A DNA stretch of 36,604 nt from Candidatus Kuenenia stuttgartensis (GTDB lineage Bacteria; Planctomycetota; Planctomycetia; Planctomycetales; Planctomycetaceae), in contig CAMAWN010000038.1 of assembly GCA_945861865.1 (NCBI GenBank), positions 1 through 36,604 on the forward strand. The letters are read 5' to 3'. Positions within the stretch are counted from its first letter, which is position 1, and the number at the start of each line of letters is the position of its first letter. Below the pieces are notes generated by a model. That model did not search any database and had not been told where the DNA came from. It saw nothing but the letters and a program-made list of their open reading frames with translations. The translations under genes and the position numbers were made by a program. Shown here one piece after another: positions 31,970-36,604 of this stretch.

Positions 31970-33463
31970 ATGCGACGCCGAGTCCTCATCGCTGGCCTGT
32001 TTCACGAGACGCACACGTTCTTGACCGAGCGAACTTCGTGGTCCGCCTTCTCCGTGCGACGCGGCCAGGAATTCTTCGCCGCACGCGGTGACGGCTCACC
32101 GCTCGCAGGCGTCTTGGAGATCGCTGACGAGCGTGGTTGGGACTTGATTCCCACCATCGACGCGCGAGCGACTCCCAGTGGCACTGTCGAAGACAGCGCC
32201 TTCGAGGAGTTCTGGTCCGAACTGCGTATCGTTGCCGAGTTGGGGTTAAAGACGAACTTTTTTGACGGCATCTATTTGGTGCTGCACGGAGCAATGGCCA
32301 CCGAGACGATTCGTGATCCGGAACGGGAAGTCATCCGTCGCCTGCGAGCACTTCCCGGCGGCGATCTTGTGCCGATCGGCGGAGTGCTCGATCTGCATGG
32401 CAACATCTCGCGCGAGTTCGCCGAAGCCACGCAAGCCTTCGTCGCGTACCGCAAGAATCCGCACACCGATGCTTGCGAAGCCGCTCGCGATGGTGCGCGG
32501 TTGTTGGATCGGGTCATGCTGCCCGGACGCTGGCCGGTCACGCTGCATGCTGCTCCTAGCATCGTGTGGCCACCGACCGGTGTGAGCACTCAGGACGAGC
32601 CGATGCGGGTGCTCGAAGAACTCGCCCGCGACATCGAGCGCACGCATCCCGACATCGCCGCCGTCAACGTCTTCGCCAGTTATTCGTTTGCCGACACGCC
32701 TGACACCGGAGTGTCCTTCACTGCCGTGACGTTCGGCGATCCAGACGAGGCTCGCCAGGCGTTGCAGTCGCTCTGCGACGAAGCAACTCGCCGGCGTGAG
32801 CAGGGCAACGTCGTACCGCCGTCGCTCGAAAGTGTTCTGCCGACAGTTCAAGCCGAAGTCACACGCGGCGAGACATCAATCATCCTCGTCGAACCGTCCG
32901 ACAATATCGGCGGTGGTGCTCCCGGCGACCTGACACATGTGTTTCGCGCCCTGGCCGCGAACGGCATCAATCACTCGGCCGTCGTCATCAACGATCCGGC
33001 CGCTGTCTCAGAAGTCAGGTCGCGGCCGATTGGCTGGCGTGGATCGCTGACGTTCGGTGGACGAAGCGATCCGCGATTCGACTCGCCGGTGACGTGTGAG
33101 GTCGAATTGCTCTCCATCAGCGACGGCCGATTCACGCTCGAAGATCGGCACAGCCATCTCGCTTCGATGTGCGGAGTTCAGATCGACATGGGGCCGTGTG
33201 CCGTCGTGCAACATGCTGGCATCCGAGTTCTGCTGACTAGCCGCAAGACGCCGCCGTTTGATCTCGGCCAACTCCGCAGCCAAGGGATCATTCCGGAAGA
33301 GTTGTCCGTGATCGGCGTCAAAGCAGCCGTCGCGCATCGCCAAGCCTACGATCCGATCGCGAAGCACAGCCACACGGTCAACACGCTCGGCCCCTGCACG
33401 AGCGACCTGCGGTCTTTGCCATTCGAGCAAATCCGCCGGCCGATCTTTCCGCTCGACTCGTGA
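31970..33463 (+). CDS. M81 family metallopeptidase (MlrC-like)
   Basis: 497 residues. The family is named for MlrC, which hydrolyses the linear tetrapeptide of microcystin breakdown; most members have unknown natural substrates. Seen are the N-terminal G-L-F-H-E-T-H-T-F, D-G-I-Y-L-V-L-H-G-A-M, the metal motif L-D-L-H-G-N (Asp, His), Y-R-K-N-P-H-T-D, D-N-I-G-G-G-A-P-G-D, and the MlrC C-terminal domain (about 300-490) with H-S-H. The gene is monocistronic, 116 bases after the kinase with two hairpins between, and convergent with the second DUF1501 gene. Confidence 0.92.
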   Translation: MRRRVLIAGLFHETHTFLTERTSWSAFSVRRGQEFFAARGDGSPLAGVLEIADERGWDLIPTIDARATPSGTVEDSAFEEFWSELRIVAELGLKTNFFDGIYLVLHGAMATETIRDPEREVIRRLRALPGGDLVPIGGVLDLHGNISREFAEATQAFVAYRKNPHTDACEAARDGARLLDRVMLPGRWPVTLHAAPSIVWPPTGVSTQDEPMRVLEELARDIERTHPDIAAVNVFASYSFADTPDTGVSFTAVTFGDPDEARQALQSLCDEATRRREQGNVVPPSLESVLPTVQAEVTRGETSIILVEPSDNIGGGAPGDLTHVFRALAANGINHSAVVINDPAAVSEVRSRPIGWRGSLTFGGRSDPRFDSPVTCEVELLSISDGRFTLEDRHSHLASMCGVQIDMGPCAVVQHAGIRVLLTSRKTPPFDLGQLRSQGIIPEELSVIGVKAAVAHRQAYDPIAKHSHTVNTLGPCTSDLRSLPFEQIRRPIFPLDS

Positions 33464-33477
33464 TCGCGCCCGTAGCC

Positions 33478-33493
33478 CGGACGCCTACGTCCG
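33478..33493. repeat. Short palindrome between convergent genes
   Basis: CGGACG-CCTA-CGTCCG is a perfect 6-bp stem in the 41-base gap between the M81 and DUF1501 stop codons. It may act as a bidirectional stop or be a repeat copy. Confidence 0.45.
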
Positions 33494-33504
33494 AACGGCG
33501 TGCC

Positions 33505-34974
33505 TCAGGCCAGGATCGCGTCGATCGGCTGGCCGAAGTCAATTTCCAGCCGCTTGCGGCCGGGGACTTCGAGGCGACGCGCATCAAGGCCGAGTTGATG
33601 CAGCACCGTTGCGTGCAGATCGGTGACGTAGTGGCGATCCTCGACCGCGTGGAAGCCAAGCTCATCGGTCTTGCCGTGAGCGATGCCACCCTTCACGCCT
33701 CCGCCGGCCAGCACGATTGAGAAGCCGTAGGGATGATGGTCTCGGCCGTTGGAGTTTTGAGCACCCGGCGTGCGACCGAATTCGGTGCCGATCACGACCA
33801 GCGTTTCGTCGAGCGTGCCGCGTCGTTTCAAATCCTTGATGAGCGCGGCAATCGGCTGATCGACTTCTTTGCAGAGTTTGCTGTGACCGGCTTGCAGATT
33901 TCCGTGAGCGTCCCACGCACCAGCCCCGCCGTTGCTGCCGTGGAAGATTTGAATGAAGCGGACCCCTTGCTCGGCCATGCGGCGAGCAGCGAGGCATTGT
34001 TGGCCGAACGTCTTCGTCACCGCTTGATCGAGTCCGTACATCGACTGTGTCTCGGCGGTTTCCTGGCCGAAGTCCACGAGGTTCGGCACGGCCGTCTGCA
34101 TCTTGAACGCGAGTTCGTACGAGCGGATGCGAGCCAGCAGCGCGGGGTCGTTCGGGGACTCGACCGCCGCGAGTTTGTTCAGCCGGCCGAGCAATTCAAA
34201 TTCGCGGCGTTGCTCTTCGACGAACACGTCGTTGCCTGGCTGGGCGAACGGCAGCGGGTTGGCCGGATCGACCGACAACTGTACGCCGTTGTGAGCCGGG
34301 CCGAGATAGTTGGCTCCGTGCGCCCCGATGCCGCCGCAGCAATCGGCGATCGGCGTCCCCATCACGATGAACTGCGGCAGCGAGTCGTTCAGCGAACCGA
34401 GTCCGTAATTCACCCACGAGCCAATCGTCGGGTACGGCCCTTCGAGCGAATGCCGGCCGGTGTGAAACTGAAGCTGTGCTCCGTGATTGTTGTCGGTCGT
34501 CCACATCGACCGCACGATGGCCAGGTCGTCCGCGCACTCGCCGACGTGCGGCCACCAATCGCTGATCTCCAGCCCACTCTCGCCACGCGGCCGCCAGCCA
34601 ATCTGCATCGGGTAAATGTGCGGATGAACTTTGTGCAGCCCGGCGATGACCTCGCGCAGATTCTTCTTGAGGTACGGCGATTCGAGAGATGACTTGTACG
34701 GCGACTCTTCAAACGTCTTGCCGGCCCACTTGTTGAGTTCCGGCTTCGGATCAAACGTCTCCATCTGACTCATGCCGCCGATCAAGAAAATCCAAATGAC
34801 CGACTTGGCCTTTTGCGGTCGCACCGGCAGCCCGCTCGGCGGAGTCCACGCGGCCTGCGATTCCGCCCGCGCGATACCGTCTCGATTGAGCATGGCTCCC
34901 AGCGCCAAGCCGGTGAAGCCCATGCCGATGTCCGAGAGAAAGGCTCGGCGATGAACGCTGTTGGATGGTGGCAT
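33505..34974 (-). CDS. DUF1501 protein, Tat-exported (second copy)
   Basis: 489 residues. The twin-arginine leader reads V-H-R-R-A-F-L-S-D-I-G-M-G-F plus a hydrophobic stretch. Core motifs are S-V-I-W-I-F-L-I-G-G-M-S-Q-M-E-T-F-D-P-K-P, N-N-H-G-A-Q-L-Q-F-H-T-G, G-T-E-F-G-R-T-P-G and G-R-D-H-H-P-Y-G-F, then H-G-K-T-D-E-L-G. It belongs to a different DUF1501 subgroup from the copy at 15749-17185: the M-E-T-F-D and R-D-H-H-P motifs replace Q-D-M-F-D and R-D-H-W-P. This subgroup normally follows a PSD1 gene, but here it is alone. Confidence 0.92.
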   Translation of the reverse strand: MPPSNSVHRRAFLSDIGMGFTGLALGAMLNRDGIARAESQAAWTPPSGLPVRPQKAKSVIWIFLIGGMSQMETFDPKPELNKWAGKTFEESPYKSSLESPYLKKNLREVIAGLHKVHPHIYPMQIGWRPRGESGLEISDWWPHVGECADDLAIVRSMWTTDNNHGAQLQFHTGRHSLEGPYPTIGSWVNYGLGSLNDSLPQFIVMGTPIADCCGGIGAHGANYLGPAHNGVQLSVDPANPLPFAQPGNDVFVEEQRREFELLGRLNKLAAVESPNDPALLARIRSYELAFKMQTAVPNLVDFGQETAETQSMYGLDQAVTKTFGQQCLAARRMAEQGVRFIQIFHGSNGGAGAWDAHGNLQAGHSKLCKEVDQPIAALIKDLKRRGTLDETLVVIGTEFGRTPGAQNSNGRDHHPYGFSIVLAGGGVKGGIAHGKTDELGFHAVEDRHYVTDLHATVLHQLGLDARRLEVPGRKRLEIDFGQPIDAILA

Positions 34975-35228
34975 CGTTGGCGACCCTCAAATCCCAGAGA
35001 CGATGATTGGCCCAAGAGACAGACAAACCTGAGCCGGGCGACAGACTAACGCCTGAGTGTCACATCGACCACATTTTTTGTCGGCAAATCGATGCGGTTG
35101 TGCCTGTAAATGACAGGCAATCCTGTCATTCATCCCTCCGGGATGCGAAGGCATTTCATCAGCCAACCGGGGGTATCGCTCGCTGAGGCGGACTCAACCC
35201 CTGGCTAATGGCTTCGATCCCTTCGGGA
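34975..35228. other. Spacer containing a cluster of palindromes
   Basis: The 250 bases between the second DUF1501 gene and the nuclease gene have no ORF with support. The right half is packed with hairpins (separate entry). The left half should carry the DUF1501 promoter. Confidence 0.45.
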
Positions 35229-35230
35229 TC
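35111..35230. repeat. Array of four different hairpins
   Basis: In 120 bases: TGACAGG-CAAT-CCTGTCA (35111-35128), CATCCC-TCC-GGGATG (35131-35145), an imperfect one made of AGCCAACCGGGGGT and ACCCCTGGCT (35161-35174 and 35197-35206), and GATCCC-TTC-GGGATC (35216-35230). The last reaches into the nuclease gene's stop region. Such composite arrays are typical of dispersed planctomycete repeats. Confidence 0.7.
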
Positions 35231-36389
35231 AATCGCAAGAAACAGGTTGCCAAAGCCTCAATGTGGAGAGGGGCGGGAAGGCATGCGGGATAGCTTCAAG
35301 GGCGAATGGGAGTTTGATGACATCGCCAAGTGGAATCTGTAACTGACCGTTGCCTCGGCAATGCTCAATGGCCAATTTCAGATACCGTCGCAATAGCAGC
35401 AACGGTGGAAAATCACCGCGAGCGTTCATCCAAAGCAAAACGTCACGAGCCCCTTTCGAACTGTTGCACGAGCGACAAGCCCAAACGATGTTGTCTCCGG
35501 AATCAGAACCTCCACGCTTGGTGGCGAATAGGTGATCGAGCGAAAGCTCTTTCCTTGCTCCGCAGTAGCAACAGGCTTGTGGGAGAATCAACTTCAACCG
35601 CTCATCTTCGATTAACGACGCTGTGCTCATCGTGCCACCATTCAAGCCGGCGTACATCCTGGCTCGAATCATGAAGTGGGTCTTGCTATAGCGGTCGGCA
35701 TTTTGAGTCACGGCGGCATGTGCCATTGCCAAGTTGGCGTAACTCCAGTGCAGAGACTCGCCGATTGTTTGCGGAGTCACTTTGCTTCTGTTCTTTGACG
35801 CGTGTTGTCTTGTGGAGTCGATTAGTTTTGCGAGTCGGATTTGCAAACTCAGGCCGAAATGGTCGCTGAGATGTTGGCTGTCTTCGGATGTGCCATTGAA
35901 GGTCTGTAATTCACTCGCCGTGAGATATCGGGACAAAGCCGCGTGGTCGATGCTCTGTTCGTTGACGTCGGACAAGACGCCGGCTGTGACAACTTGAAAG
36001 CGATCCGCAAGAGCGTTTTGAAGCTGATCGAATACCTGCATTGGTTGGGCGATACGCGGGATACGCTGGTTAAAGTCGCCGACAACAATGATTGGCGTCG
36101 AGTCGTCCAGTTGGCTCAACAACTTGCCAAGATGGAAAATGAAGTCGCTGTGATCTTGCCAAGGTTTTCGATCACAACGTCCCGTGCGGACATGCGCATC
36201 TCGCCACGGGATGCAAACTCCAACGACTCGAATCGGACCAATCGACGTGCTCGTGCAACCGATGACAAACCTGCCAGATGGAAGGTCGAGTGATCCGACG
36301 GGATCAACGTCACTCCACGGCTCGCGACTCCACAACATCACCTTTCGTCGGTCGTCAGTTGTCTGATAGCCATGATTGGCCTCAGACAA
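35229..36389 (-). CDS. EEP nuclease-HNH endonuclease fusion, probably 5'-truncated
   Basis: 386 residues from a TTG at 36389. In-frame coding continues upstream to an in-frame stop at 36474-36476 and reads S-D-I-L-C-V-T-E-G-Y, a core EEP motif. The N-terminal two fifths belong to the endonuclease/exonuclease/phosphatase family: V-V-G-D-F-N-Q-R, then S-D-H-F-G-L-S, the late active-site motifs. The C-terminal part is an HNH nuclease: C-C-Y-C-G-A-R, L-S-L-D-H-L, N-I-V-W-A-C-R-S-C-N-S-S-K. The first EEP block (the W-N strand) is absent upstream in all frames. The gene therefore looks decayed, or starts unusually. The HNH half seems intact. Role unknown; defence, repair or mobile-element functions are possible. 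Confidence 0.65.
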   Translation of the reverse strand: MSEANHGYQTTDDRRKVMLWSREPWSDVDPVGSLDLPSGRFVIGCTSTSIGPIRVVGVCIPWRDAHVRTGRCDRKPWQDHSDFIFHLGKLLSQLDDSTPIIVVGDFNQRIPRIAQPMQVFDQLQNALADRFQVVTAGVLSDVNEQSIDHAALSRYLTASELQTFNGTSEDSQHLSDHFGLSLQIRLAKLIDSTRQHASKNRSKVTPQTIGESLHWSYANLAMAHAAVTQNADRYSKTHFMIRARMYAGLNGGTMSTASLIEDERLKLILPQACCYCGARKELSLDHLFATKRGGSDSGDNIVWACRSCNSSKGARDVLLWMNARGDFPPLLLLRRYLKLAIEHCRGNGQLQIPLGDVIKLPFALEAIPHAFPPLSTLRLWQPVSCD

Positions 36390-36604
36390 AATCGCGTGGC
36401 CTGCTGGCGGTAGAAGGTCTGCATAGCCTTCGGTAACGCAGAGGATGTCCGAATGAAGTCCGGCTGTGATTGTTTACCGCGTCGGAGCGAACAAAGGGAT
36501 TGGTTGAGCGGTTCGTCGTGTTTGTGCGAGGAAGTCGAGGGGATCTCGGAGGAGTTGCTCGCAGGTGAGGAGGACTGACGTGAGGACCGACTGGTGCTGA
36601 GCGC
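36390..36604. other. Window end: EEP coding remnant then unassigned sequence
   Basis: 36390-36473 continues the EEP reading frame on the minus strand (L-H-S-D-I-L-C-V-T-E-G-Y-A-D-L-L). Beyond the in-frame stop at 36474-36476 the sequence loses all similarity to EEP proteins in the frames I translated. The junction near 36475 may mark a rearrangement. Nothing else is recognised to the window end. Confidence 0.45.

Noticed and set aside
1-36604. Defence island or CRISPR system
   Set aside because: Apart from the single EEP-HNH gene no restriction, toxin-antitoxin, Cas or Abi gene and no regularly spaced repeats were seen.

Overview
The window reads as chromosomal DNA of a planctomycete (phylum Planctomycetota). 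The evidence is its gene families. There is a PSCyt1/PSCyt2/PSD1 cytochrome protein (6621-9452), two Tat-exported DUF1501 proteins, a CBM9 / sugar-dehydrogenase / cytochrome c fusion, secreted PQQ-like propeller and VWA proteins, a planctomycete-style Ser/Thr kinase remnant, and many short palindromic repeats between and inside genes. Coding density is high, the DNA is GC-rich, and genes stand alone or in short runs on both strands. No rRNA, tRNA, CRISPR array, intact insertion sequence or prophage was recognised.

Layout. 1-159 is the 3' end of a probable purF. Then come a tentative small ORF, a clear intrinsic terminator (567-601) and a secreted repeat-domain protein on the minus strand. From 1547 to 12063 the plus strand carries murD, the 1045-aa oxidoreductase fusion, the PSD1 cytochrome protein, ispG (TTG start), a relic joining a kinase N-terminus to an IS4-type transposase C-terminus, and a PfkB sugar kinase. 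From 12093 to 17185 there are a serine beta-lactamase-like hydrolase, hisA, an amidohydrolase, a tentative small membrane protein and the first DUF1501 protein. From 17526 to 24732 there are a two-ExxH ferritin-like protein, a VWA protein, csrA, a membrane GGDEF protein, a helical protein of unknown role, and a run of HemN-like radical SAM, chorismate lyase-like and hotdog thioesterase genes. From 24782 to 34974 there are a large membrane protein overlapping an ABC ATPase, a PQQ-like propeller, an iron-type alcohol dehydrogenase, a soluble histidine kinase, an M81 peptidase and the second DUF1501 protein. The window ends in an EEP-HNH nuclease gene whose 5' part appears to be missing.

How the genes work together. 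Housekeeping genes (purF end, murD, ispG, hisA) are scattered among accessory genes and do not form pathway operons. The best candidates for co-working genes are 22314-24732 (radical SAM, chorismate lyase-like, thioesterase; possibly a hydroxybenzoate-derived product) and 24782-28131 (membrane protein translationally coupled to an ABC ATPase, with no permease beside it).

The most unusual thread is the palindromic DNA. Inverted repeats sit in frame inside three genes (murD, the PSD1 protein, the ferritin-like protein). Another repeat pair supplies both the last residues of MurD and the signal-peptide core of the next protein, and one element abuts the hisA stop codon. This looks like small palindromic elements being turned into protein sequence, similar in concept to Rickettsia palindromic elements. 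Testing it needs a genome-wide repeat search that could not be run here.
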